From positions 1 through 48,433 of IMG/VR virus record IMGVR_UViG_3300005663_000008: a stretch of 48,433 nucleotides of DNA. One strand, 5' to 3'. Every line of letters begins with the position of its first letter. The stretch's first letter is position 1. Of the stretch, positions 28,198 to 36,489 are shown one piece after another. Made by a program: the position numbers and the translations under genes. The stretch is from a virus. The notes below the pieces were generated by a model. It searched no databases and had not been told where the DNA came from. It was given only the letters and a program-made list of their open reading frames with translations.

Positions 28198-29960
28198 TGG
28201 GTGACGCTCACGAAATCAATACTGGAGCTGGTACCAGAAAACAGTTGAACGATATGCAGCTGCTGAAAAAGCATCTGGACTATCTCATAAGGATCCGGCA
28301 GCCCATGGATGATGGGATATGGAAAGATCTCGGGGAAAATCTTTCTCCTTACCGGGAAGATATGGTAGGCGGGGTAAATAATAAGGGGACCTTACAACGG
28401 GGTAGACGTAAAGCAACAAAGATATTTGACAGTTCCGCTTTGAATTATTTAAACATATTTGCTGATGGACTTCATGGCAATATGATAAATCCATCTATTG
28501 TATGGTTTATCCAGCGGCTTCCCAGACAATACCGGTTCCTTGAGGATATCCCGGAAGTTCTCGCCTGGATGCAGGATACCCAGGAAGTGATTTATTCGGC
28601 TTTCCAGAATTCAAATTTCTATTCCCAGATGAGGCAGTATTTTAAGGATGGGGGATCCATAGGCACCGCTAATCTATTTGTTGAAGAGGACAGTGTTGAA
28701 AACAGGCTGGTATTCCATGCGCTTCATCCAAGGGAGTCTTATATAGCTGAGGACAAATTTGGGAATGTAGATACGGTGTTTCGAGTGTTCCCGGTTACAG
28801 CCCGTGTTATAAAGGATATGTTCGGCCTGGATAAAATGTCCATGACAGCGAAACAGGCTTATGCAAATAATCCTTTTACTGAAATAGATATTGTCCATGC
28901 TGTTTATCCTAATGATGAATTTGATAGAAGTAAATTGGGTAATAAATTCAAGAAATTTGCCTCAAGATGGTTTGAACGTGACGCAATTGATAATTCTCCA
29001 TTCCTCAGGGAAAAAGGTTATGATAACTTCCCGTTTCATGTATGGAGGTACTACCGAGGGGATCCAGGTCCTTATGGTGATTCTCCGGGAGTATTTGCCC
29101 TTGCGGAAATTATGGGGCTTCAGGCCATGCGCAAAACCTTACTCCGCGCCGGGCATATATCTACAGATCCGGCCTATAATGTTCCGGGGGAAATGAAGGG
29201 TAAGGTTAGAATCCATCCGGGCGGTATGAATTACATCGGCCCTGATTATAATCGTATCATTCGCCCAGTAACTACAGGTATTCAATATCCCATAGGCAAA
29301 GACATGGTTGAAGATTCACGTGAGATATTAAAACGTCACTTCCATGTGGACTTCTTTTTAATGCTTGAACAGGCTGAACGTCAGATGACAGCAAGAGAGG
29401 TTATTGAGCGCATGGGAGAAAAGGCTTCTATCCTGGCAGCTTCAATTGGCGATCTTACAGTTATGCTGGATTCTATTATAGATACAGTATTTGATATTGA
29501 ATTTAAAGCCGGAAGAATCAGTAAGCCGCCGAGGATTTTAAGTGAAGTTATGGGCGGTCAGAGAATCCCTACTGAATATCAAGGACCTCTTGCTCAGGCT
29601 CAGAGGCGCTTATTTGAAACTCGTGGGATTGTGGACTCTCTGGAGATGACGGTACCTTACATGGAGTTTTTCCCGCAAGTACAGGATCTTATTAATACAG
29701 ACAGAACCTTCCGGGATCTCCTTACTTCATTTGGCTTTCCTCAGGACAATTTAAATTCTATTCAAGAAGTGGAAATTATTCGGGAAAATAGATCTCTCCA
29801 GGCTCAGGAAGAGGGAACAAAGGTTGATATGGAAAGAATGAGCGCCTTATTAAAGGATCTTTCTCAGGCTGATAAAAACAGCGGGGGTAAACTTGCTCCT
29901 GCAATACAGCAAATTCTGGCTCAATCAGGAGTCCAGTCCCCAGGGGCGGTACCGGTATGA
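28197..29960 (+). CDS. Portal (head-to-tail connector) protein
   Basis: 587 aa from a GTG that overlaps the previous stop. It resembles the T7-type head-tail connector family: an N-terminal helix region (LLKKHLDYLIRIRQPMDDGI), KIFDSSALNYLNIFADGLHGNMI, then GSIGTANLFVEED, and DNFPFHVWRYYRGDPGPYG with SPGVFALAEI, the conserved crown-entry motif. It forms the 12-mer ring through which DNA enters. Length matches the family. Confidence 0.85.
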   Translation: MGDAHEINTGAGTRKQLNDMQLLKKHLDYLIRIRQPMDDGIWKDLGENLSPYREDMVGGVNNKGTLQRGRRKATKIFDSSALNYLNIFADGLHGNMINPSIVWFIQRLPRQYRFLEDIPEVLAWMQDTQEVIYSAFQNSNFYSQMRQYFKDGGSIGTANLFVEEDSVENRLVFHALHPRESYIAEDKFGNVDTVFRVFPVTARVIKDMFGLDKMSMTAKQAYANNPFTEIDIVHAVYPNDEFDRSKLGNKFKKFASRWFERDAIDNSPFLREKGYDNFPFHVWRYYRGDPGPYGDSPGVFALAEIMGLQAMRKTLLRAGHISTDPAYNVPGEMKGKVRIHPGGMNYIGPDYNRIIRPVTTGIQYPIGKDMVEDSREILKRHFHVDFFLMLEQAERQMTAREVIERMGEKASILAASIGDLTVMLDSIIDTVFDIEFKAGRISKPPRILSEVMGGQRIPTEYQGPLAQAQRRLFETRGIVDSLEMTVPYMEFFPQVQDLINTDRTFRDLLTSFGFPQDNLNSIQEVEIIRENRSLQAQEEGTKVDMERMSALLKDLSQADKNSGGKLAPAIQQILAQSGVQSPGAVPV

Positions 29961-30268
29961 ATGAAGAAGAATTACCAATAGAGATGAGAGAGAGGTCAAG
30001 GGAGAATTTCCGGGAGTTGTTTTCCGGGCCTATGGGTCGAGATGTCTTAAAGGATATCTTGGATTTACTTTATTTCTTTAATGACAACCTTCCTGCTGAA
30101 ATGGTAGAGGTTGCTAACGTAGGGAGAAAGATAGTCGGTATGTGTGGATGTGCGGATAATCCAGAACGCACAAAAGAAGAAATAATCAACGGGCTATTTA
30201 ATACTCCAATGTTTACAAAAACTTATAAAGATGAAGGGGGAGATGATGAAGAGGAAGACGAAAATTAA
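29957..30268 (+). CDS. Bbp19-like phage protein
   Basis: 103 aa. FRELFSGPMGRDVLKDILDLLYFF and MVEVANVGRKIVGMC match the pattern of Bbp19-family proteins that follow portals in Bordetella BPP-1-type podoviruses. Acidic C-terminus (GGDDEEEDEN). The next ORF starts within its 3' end. Confidence 0.5.
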   Translation: MNEEELPIEMRERSRENFRELFSGPMGRDVLKDILDLLYFFNDNLPAEMVEVANVGRKIVGMCGCADNPERTKEEIINGLFNTPMFTKTYKDEGGDDEEEDEN

Positions 30269-31598
30269 GGGAATTTTGTTATCGGTTTTATTAGTCATAT
30301 TAATGTCTGTGTTTTCCTTTGCAGCAGAATTCAATGTGCCCCCTGAAAACAACTGGGGAGAATACGGCAATCAGGACGCTTACTGGAACGCGGGTTATTT
30401 TAGAAACCTATATTCCACATCTTCTAAAATTGTTGGGACATCCCCTACATTAACAATTGGAGATGGCGGAGCAGAGGATATCTATCTAAGATTCGATGGA
30501 TCTACAACAGAGGGCAATTTCAAGCTGTGTATTGATACTACTACTGGGGATTTTAACATTGACTCTGGAACCCTTACTGATGTATGTGGCACGAACTCAG
30601 CTATTACAATTACTGACTCGGCAACTCCTTCTGTTATTATAGATGTAACTGCCACTGAAGCACTCCTTATTAGACAAGACGCTGATGCCGCTGATGTCTT
30701 TGTTGTTGATACAACTAATAAAAGAATTGGGGTTAATGTTACGCCGACTGTTGGTTTTCATCTTACACAATCTGTAAATTCAAACATAGGTGGCTTAGCA
30801 ATAGCAGACACTGGTGGTTCTAATTTTAGAATTTGGAGGTCGTCGGGTTCTGATCGAACAAACTTCAATTCTGGGACAGTTATTAAACATATCATGTTTG
30901 ATACAGGCGTTACAGCCAGTACTCTACTGGACGTATCAGACACCCCACAGGCAGGATTGACAGGGGGATTGAAATATTTTTCATACGCAATCGCACTTAC
31001 TGACGCTGCGGAAGATAATACCTGCACCCTTGGCGGTACCGGAGTTGCTGATTGTTTCGTATTACCGAATCCCACATCTCAGGGAAGATTAAAACTTCAC
31101 ACATCAAGCGCAGAATTTGGTTCGTATATCGTCAGTACATTAGGAGTTACTGTCGAAGCAGATGGTGATGCCGACCATGCGAACATGGAATTCAATGTAG
31201 CGAATGTAGCCGCCTGTGCTAACCTTAAACTTTGTGTTTTTGATTATGGGAGAGCTTTAACAGTAGATAGTATTTCAGAGGACACCTGTACTGGAAGCGG
31301 TGGCAGTGACTGTGACGGAGTATACACCGGGGTTACAACAACAGCGGCGGCGGCTGGCACCGGGGTTATCCTTACTGTAACTATAGCAAGTGACCTTATT
31401 ACCGTAGATGCCATTACATCAGGTGGACTTAGTTATGTTGTCAATGAGACTCTTACATTGACCGGATTAGTGGCGGCAGGATGTACTGAATGTGATGATG
31501 ACGCTACTGTAGATATTGCCACAGAAGGACATGTAGGGATACAAAATAACTTGGCATCAGGGACAACAACCGTAATGGTTCAATTCTGGTATGACTAA
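30231..31598 (+). CDS. Exported beta-rich fibre-like protein with signal peptide
   Basis: 455 aa from the first ATG; ATGs at 30243 and 30246 lie nearer the GGGGGAG. After a basic start (MKRKTKIKG) a hydrophobic core ends SVFSFA before AEFN, a Sec signal peptide. The rest has repeat-like beta modules found in marine phage fibres (TIGDGGAEDIYLRFDGS; GNFKLCIDTTTGDFNIDSG). Ten Cys in the mature part, an even number and partly in close pairs, suggest disulfides. It is placed between head genes, so a decoration or fibre role is likely. Confidence 0.6.
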   Translation: MKGEMMKRKTKIKGILLSVLLVILMSVFSFAAEFNVPPENNWGEYGNQDAYWNAGYFRNLYSTSSKIVGTSPTLTIGDGGAEDIYLRFDGSTTEGNFKLCIDTTTGDFNIDSGTLTDVCGTNSAITITDSATPSVIIDVTATEALLIRQDADAADVFVVDTTNKRIGVNVTPTVGFHLTQSVNSNIGGLAIADTGGSNFRIWRSSGSDRTNFNSGTVIKHIMFDTGVTASTLLDVSDTPQAGLTGGLKYFSYAIALTDAAEDNTCTLGGTGVADCFVLPNPTSQGRLKLHTSSAEFGSYIVSTLGVTVEADGDADHANMEFNVANVAACANLKLCVFDYGRALTVDSISEDTCTGSGGSDCDGVYTGVTTTAAAAGTGVILTVTIASDLITVDAITSGGLSYVVNETLTLTGLVAAGCTECDDDATVDIATEGHVGIQNNLASGTTTVMVQFWYD

Positions 31599-31609
31599 AA
31601 AGGAGGATT

Positions 31610-31999
31610 ATGAAACATTTATTAATAATATTATTGTTAATTCTAATACCTTTGACAGCAAACGCTGAACGGGACATCCCCGGCGTTTGGTATGAAAAGG
31701 GTAATCAGTGGGACAAAGATGAAGTAACCATGGAAATAGTATGGCAGGCGTTACATATTATGGACTGGTATCAGACTCGCCAGATTGTTGATGATCCGAA
31801 TTATTGGGAGATGAACCCGCTAATCGGTAAGGATCCTACCCGTGGGCAAGTCAATTCCTGGATGGCTGGATTTGCTGTAGGGCATTTAGTTACGAGTCAC
31901 TTTCTACCAAAAGAATATAAGAAGTGGTTTCAGGGGATATCCCTTGGAGCAAAAGGAGCAACTGTTATTTGGAATTACAGAGTAGGACTAAAATTTTAA
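31610..31999 (+). CDS. Exported small protein with signal peptide
   Basis: 129 aa. MKHLLIILLLILIPLTANA is a clean signal peptide, then ERDIPGVWYEKG. The mature part has DWYQTRQIVDDPNYWEMNPLIG, a pattern shared by small bacterial envelope proteins, and a second hydrophobic helix (WMAGFAVGHLVTSHFLP), so it could be a membrane protein. GGAGG precedes the ATG. No Cys. Role unknown. Confidence 0.6.
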   Translation: MKHLLIILLLILIPLTANAERDIPGVWYEKGNQWDKDEVTMEIVWQALHIMDWYQTRQIVDDPNYWEMNPLIGKDPTRGQVNSWMAGFAVGHLVTSHFLPKEYKKWFQGISLGAKGATVIWNYRVGLKF

Positions 32000-32014
32000 A
32001 GGGAGGAATAAAAG

Positions 32015-32809
32015 ATGACTGAACAAAACACCGAAACCGGAGAGCAGCAGCAACAGCAGCAAGGTGGAGGGGAGCAGCAGGGAGAACAAAACTGGTTGAC
32101 TTCCGTACCTGAAAACATTAGAGGCCATGAGGTATTCAAAGGGATGGACAAGGCTGGAGATGTATATCAAAAGCTGACTGATTTATCTGATGGTGCCAAA
32201 AATTTCGAGGGGATGGTAAGGATACCTGGCAAGGATTCTTCAGCTGAGGAAATTGCAACATTTAACAAGGCTTTCGGCCTACCCGAAAATGCAGAGGGGT
32301 ATGAGATTGTCCGGCCTGAAAACATGCCTGATGGAATGGTATATGACGAAGCTCTGGAAACAAAGTTTCGTGAAGTAGCCCATAAGACAGGCATGAAACC
32401 AGATCAGGTTGCTGCGGTTGCCAAGCTTGTAAATGATCACGGTATGGAAACGTATGCCGAAATTAACAAGATCCTGGATGACCGGAAAACAGCAGCCGTA
32501 GAAACTTTAAAACAACTCTGGCCAGGGGATAAATATGCCCAGGAGAATGATAGAGTTTTTAAAGTTATGACAGCTTTTGCTGGTCAATCTGAAATTCCTG
32601 AAGGTTTCGGGGGAATAGAGGGATTCAAGGGTTGGTTAAAAAATTCCGGTATGGTGAATGATCCCGTTTTTAACTGGATGGCATCAAAGATGTTTGATCA
32701 TATCGGTAATGATGATCTCTTTCTAAAGGGCGGAGCTGCAAACACCAGTACAAATGTTCCCGTTGAAGAACAGTTCTTTAGCGAGTCCATGGGTCACAAG
32801 AAAAAATAG
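32015..32809 (+). CDS. Scaffolding protein
   Basis: 264 aa. A Gln/Glu-rich start (TGEQQQQQQGGGEQQGEQNW), WLTSVPENIRGHEVFKGMDK, KTFGLPENAEGY-type motif (AFGLPENAEGYEIVRP) and a helical, charged body are typical of podovirus scaffolds, and it directly precedes the capsid gene. It is expected to organise procapsid assembly and leave the mature head. GGGAGG upstream. Confidence 0.78.
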   Translation: MTEQNTETGEQQQQQQGGGEQQGEQNWLTSVPENIRGHEVFKGMDKAGDVYQKLTDLSDGAKNFEGMVRIPGKDSSAEEIATFNKAFGLPENAEGYEIVRPENMPDGMVYDEALETKFREVAHKTGMKPDQVAAVAKLVNDHGMETYAEINKILDDRKTAAVETLKQLWPGDKYAQENDRVFKVMTAFAGQSEIPEGFGGIEGFKGWLKNSGMVNDPVFNWMASKMFDHIGNDDLFLKGGAANTSTNVPVEEQFFSESMGHKKK

Positions 32810-32838
32810 TAAAAATAATAGGAAGGAGATAAACGATT

Positions 32839-33825
32839 ATGGCAACAAACCTGCCGTCACTATACACATTAGTTGAACAGGCAAAGCAGATATCTCCTGA
32901 AGGAAAGCAGATGAGGATTGCCGAGGTAATGGCAAAAGAAATATCAATGGTTGTTGATATTCCTTTCTATCCTTCTAATGATATCTGGTCGCACAAATCG
33001 TTAAGAGCTGCTTCTATTCCTGCCGGTACCTGGAGAGGCGTGAATGAATACGTTGCTTCAGAAGTAGCGCTGGATGATGAAGTTCTTGACGTTATCGGAA
33101 TTTGCGAAACATTTGCAACATACGATATTGAGTATATTGATAATATGCCTGATCCTATGGCCGCAAGGTTAAGAAAAGCGAAAAGGTATATTGAGGGGTT
33201 GGCGCAGACATTATGCTCTGCGTTCCTGTATTCCAACAATCAGGCAACTCCGAAAAAGCCGCATGGTATTGCTCCACGGCTTAACGCTACAGGCCGCTAT
33301 GTTATTTCCAATGGCGGATCTTCAGCTCTTACATCCATCTATGTAATTAACTGGGATGAGGATACTGTATATGGAGTGTATCCGAAAAACTCGGAAGCTC
33401 CTAACGGAGATCCCTATCCGGTTATGCACAAAGATCTGGGTGAGAGAGTGGACGTGAATTCAAGCGGTAATAAGCTCAGGGTTTATGAGGACAACTTCAA
33501 GATGAAGGCTGGACTTGTCATTGAGGACAACCGGGCAATAGGTCGAGTCTGTAATGTCCCCTCAGCTACAGCTGCAACACAGACATGGGAAAACGATCTC
33601 ATAGTCCTGATGGACAGAATGAAAACCGGACCGGGCACAAGGATATACATGAATGAAGCCATGATATCCGCTGCCAGAATCAGGATGAAGGACAAGAACA
33701 ATGTTCACTGGACTCCTGATGGTGGTAAGGGCCTATTCGGAGAATCTGTCATGAAGTTTGATGAAACTCCAGTGCGGAAAATTGATTCCGCAATCCTGCT
33801 GAACTCTGAAAGTTCGGTAACATAG
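32839..33825 (+). CDS. Major capsid protein
   Basis: 328 aa, HK97-fold type by context and composition. The start has an excellent AAGGAGATAAACG. Features: N-terminal helix LPSLYTLVEQAKQISPEGKQM, MVVDIPFYPSNDIWSHKS and MDRMKTGPGTRIYMNEAM, characteristic of the BPP-1-like major capsid family. It lies between scaffold and decoration genes. Assembly into an icosahedral shell is the expected role. Confidence 0.83.
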   Translation: MATNLPSLYTLVEQAKQISPEGKQMRIAEVMAKEISMVVDIPFYPSNDIWSHKSLRAASIPAGTWRGVNEYVASEVALDDEVLDVIGICETFATYDIEYIDNMPDPMAARLRKAKRYIEGLAQTLCSAFLYSNNQATPKKPHGIAPRLNATGRYVISNGGSSALTSIYVINWDEDTVYGVYPKNSEAPNGDPYPVMHKDLGERVDVNSSGNKLRVYEDNFKMKAGLVIEDNRAIGRVCNVPSATAATQTWENDLIVLMDRMKTGPGTRIYMNEAMISAARIRMKDKNNVHWTPDGGKGLFGESVMKFDETPVRKIDSAILLNSESSVT

Positions 33826-33841
33826 AAAGGGGGCTAGGACT

Positions 33842-34273
33842 ATGATTGATGCTCAGAGATTATTTTCAGATGCACAGGCAGTAGTAGTAACCATTGATTC
33901 AACAACTACTATTGATCTTGGCGCCCTTGTGGATGACCGGGGTACAGCGCTTACTGACAGGCATGGAACCATTTCAGATATGTGGGTCTATGCAATTGTT
34001 AACACAGCATTTACAGGCGGTACAAACATTGTTCCTAAAATGCAGGATTCATCCGATGATTCAACATTCGCTGATGTACCTGAAGTGGTGAACGCTGCTG
34101 TAGTATTGGCAGACCTTGATGCAATAGGTGATGTTCTTTTGAAGATAAAACTTCCTAAGAATGTTAAGCGTTACATCAAGCTTGTCTACACTGTTACAGG
34201 TACAATGTCCGCTGGTAAGATCGATGCTGGTCTTGCTTACTCATGGCATTTACCAAGGGTGCTGTTGCCTTAA
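33842..34273 (+). CDS. Capsid decoration protein (Bbp16-like)
   Basis: 143 aa. RLFSDAQAVVVTIDSTTTIDLG, TFADVPEVVNAAVVLADLDA and YIKLVYTVTGTMSAGKIDAGL match the Bbp16-type decoration fold, with a beta-sandwich. It follows the capsid gene by 16 bases, with AAAGGGGG upstream. Expected to stabilise the mature head. Confidence 0.65.
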   Translation: MIDAQRLFSDAQAVVVTIDSTTTIDLGALVDDRGTALTDRHGTISDMWVYAIVNTAFTGGTNIVPKMQDSSDDSTFADVPEVVNAAVVLADLDAIGDVLLKIKLPKNVKRYIKLVYTVTGTMSAGKIDAGLAYSWHLPRVLLP

Positions 34274-34292
34274 ATGAGTAAATATTAAAATC

Positions 34293-34320
34293 GAGGGGAG
34301 AGCTTAATTGTTCTCCCCTC
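34293..34320 (+). terminator. Hairpin after the capsid genes (terminator or processing site)
   Basis: GAGGGGAGA (34293-34301) pairs perfectly with TCTCCCCTC (34312-34320) around a 10-base loop. No T-run follows, so it is a weak candidate for intrinsic termination; partial termination or mRNA protection to favour capsid expression are alternatives. It lies just before the next gene's ribosome binding site. Confidence 0.5.
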
Positions 34321-34337
34321 AGATTAAGGAGGGTAAA

Positions 34338-35030
34338 GTGAAGAAAAGAATTTTAGATTATCTGATAATGTTTGTTCTTGTGATATTCGTATCTTCTGCT
34401 GCTGCTGTTTACCAGAATGATATTCATAAATTTGTAAGGATTGTATTTCCTCAGGTAACTTTTGGAGTGGGAGCTGAAATAGATCAGGGATTTACTCTTG
34501 ATGGAAATACTGAAGATTTTTATGGATGTCTTGATGATTCTGCTGATACATTTATATTAGGGTTGGGTGCAGCTTGTGGAACTACCCCGGCTGTTACTAT
34601 TTCGGATTCAGGGACTGCTGTTCCGACTGTAAAACTTACAGGACAGATTTCCCCTGTTGCTATTGACACTGGAGCATCAACTGCGATTACATTAACAGGT
34701 GCAGACTGTGGCTTAAAAACAACCATCAAAGATGCAACACCTACTATAGCGTATACATTGCCAGCCGTTTCTATTACTGGATGTTCATTTGAGTTTGTTC
34801 TGGGAATTGATATTACCGCTGATCATACTATTACAGCTGCAGCGGTCAGTATCATAGATGGTCAAATGGATATTAACGGTACTTACTTGCAATGTGAGAA
34901 CGAAGATGCGTTTACCTTTAAAGCCAATGCCGCCCTTGTTGGTGCTTGGACAAAGGTTTATTCTGACGGAGTCAAATGGAATGTTCGCGGAGCTTCTACT
35001 GGTGGCACAAGTATAACTTGCACAACATAA
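34338..35030 (+). CDS. Exported fibre-like beta protein with signal peptide
   Basis: 230 aa from a GTG with AAGGAGGG in front; upstream TTG would lie in the hairpin. MKKRILDYLIMFVLVIFV, then SSAAA before VYQN, is a signal peptide or anchor. The mature part carries the fibre module GFTLDGNTEDFYGCLDDSAD and TFILGLGAACGTTPAVTISD that occurs in phage tail fibres. Six Cys in the mature chain (even). Ends TGGTSITCTT. Function uncertain: fibre or head spike. Confidence 0.6.
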   Translation: MKKRILDYLIMFVLVIFVSSAAAVYQNDIHKFVRIVFPQVTFGVGAEIDQGFTLDGNTEDFYGCLDDSADTFILGLGAACGTTPAVTISDSGTAVPTVKLTGQISPVAIDTGASTAITLTGADCGLKTTIKDATPTIAYTLPAVSITGCSFEFVLGIDITADHTITAAAVSIIDGQMDINGTYLQCENEDAFTFKANAALVGAWTKVYSDGVKWNVRGASTGGTSITCTT

Positions 35031-35063
35031 GGTAAACAATAAATAAATTAAACGGAGGTATTT

Positions 35064-35354
35064 ATGCCGGTATTCGTAGCCATTAAAGATAATTTCTGGC
35101 ACACGCTAATCAAGGCAGGTCAGAAGATAGAAGCAACTGAGGAACAGCTTGATGAAGCATGTATTCGGGAGTTTTACATTACTCACGGTGAGGATGTTAC
35201 AGAAGAACTGAAAAAGGTAGAAGTTAAGAAAAAAGAATTCAAAGAAGCGGATAAATTGAAACTCTTATTGGAAGAAGCGGGAATTGTTGTGGATAGTCGC
35301 TGGGGCCTGAAACGCCTGAGGAATGAAGTAAAGAAGAACAAAATTAAAACATAG
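35064..35354 (+). CDS. Hypothetical structural protein, 96 aa
   Basis: MPVFVAIKDNFWHTLIKAGQ starts the protein, followed by a long charged helix (EELKKVEVKKKEFKEADKLK) and a basic end. CGGAGG precedes the ATG. Position suggests a head-completion or adaptor protein. No family recognised. Confidence 0.5.
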   Translation: MPVFVAIKDNFWHTLIKAGQKIEATEEQLDEACIREFYITHGEDVTEELKKVEVKKKEFKEADKLKLLLEEAGIVVDSRWGLKRLRNEVKKNKIKT

Positions 35355-35363
35355 AGGTAAGTT

Positions 35364-36209
35364 ATGGCGGAGTCCGATAACATTCTGGAAGTAGCAAATG
35401 ATGCTTTAATCAAGGTCGGTCAGAAACCCGTTGCTGCGTTAACTGACCGGCCTGATGATCTAAACCGGATCTTCTCTACACAACGGGATATTGTTCTCGC
35501 TATGGCTCCCTGGACATTTGCCATGAAGAGAAGCCGCTTAACAGCTGCGGGATTGCTGGATTGTTCAAGTAAGATCATAACAATCATCGGGAATACAGAC
35601 CCTACAGCGGACACCATAGCAGATGATGGAACGGGATTTGTAACTGCTGGGTTTGTAGGCGGAGATAGAGCTTTGATTTCCGGCTCAGGCAATAACGTAG
35701 GATCTCATCCGATAGCTTCAGTTGTGGCGGCAACCCTTACCTCTGAAATCTATGGATCCCTTATAACTGAAACATTAACCAATGACGCAAATCTCAAGAT
35801 CTATGCTCAGCCTGCTAATCGCTGGAGTTACAAATACGCAACACCTTCTGATTCTGTTCGGATATGGACTGTTAATGAGCGCACTGATGACGATCAAACA
35901 TTGTGGGCGGAAGAGGGCGATTACGTAGTTACTAATGATATTGATAACGATCAGATTCATGTTAATTATATCAGTCAAGTATCAGATCCCGCTGATTGGA
36001 GTAAGCTTTTCAGGGAATGCTTAACTATCAAACTTGCTTCAGAACTCGCCATGTCTATTAAGGAAAGCTTAGATGAAAAGAAGATGTGGACAAAACATTT
36101 GGACTATAAATTAAAACAAGCTTTTGCCAGAAATGCTGATGATGGAAATACTGTTAAGAATATTGATACTTCCAGATCCAGTACCGGTTGGCAAAAAGCG
36201 GGGAGATAA
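35364..36209 (+). CDS. Tail tubular protein A-like
   Basis: 281 aa. N-terminus NILEVANDALIKVGQKPVAAL, then FSTQRDIVLAMAPWTFAMKRSRL, and NRWSYKYATPSDSVRIW match the T7 gp11 family. Residues about 67-135 form an extra beta-rich insert (TIIGNTDPTADTIADDGTG). It ends FRECLTIKLASELAMSIKESL, as in the family. Forms the ring that joins portal to tail. Confidence 0.78.
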   Translation: MAESDNILEVANDALIKVGQKPVAALTDRPDDLNRIFSTQRDIVLAMAPWTFAMKRSRLTAAGLLDCSSKIITIIGNTDPTADTIADDGTGFVTAGFVGGDRALISGSGNNVGSHPIASVVAATLTSEIYGSLITETLTNDANLKIYAQPANRWSYKYATPSDSVRIWTVNERTDDDQTLWAEEGDYVVTNDIDNDQIHVNYISQVSDPADWSKLFRECLTIKLASELAMSIKESLDEKKMWTKHLDYKLKQAFARNADDGNTVKNIDTSRSSTGWQKAGR

Positions 36210-36210
36210 A

Positions 36211-36489
36211 ATGCCTTTAGGTGAACAACCATTAACAGAAGACGATAAAAAATACCGGGCCGAGTCTGACCTTGATGCTTTCAAGCGTGTTGAGGAAGTA
36301 AGGGTAGATCCTGAGCGCATGGCTATGATGGCCCAGTTAGTACAGAAGGAAAAGGTTGAGTTACAGAATATTGAACCGGCTTTGGCCCAGATGTTTCCTT
36401 CATTAATAATGTCCAGTAGAAATATCAATAAGGCCCATGGGGATCAAAGCCGTAGTGGTGAGGGCGGTCAAGGCCCTGGAGGTATGTAA
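36211..36489 (+). CDS. Hypothetical small virion-arm protein, 92 aa
   Basis: The ATG at 36211 has GGGGAGATAA upstream; an earlier in-frame ATG lies inside the previous gene. Charged helical N-terminus (EDDKKYRAESDLDAFKRVEE) and a Gly/Ser/Gln-rich end (HGDQSRSGEGGQGPGGM). Between tail tubular A and B; could be a chaperone or minor tail component. Confidence 0.5.
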   Translation: MPLGEQPLTEDDKKYRAESDLDAFKRVEEVRVDPERMAMMAQLVQKEKVELQNIEPALAQMFPSLIMSSRNINKAHGDQSRSGEGGQGPGGM

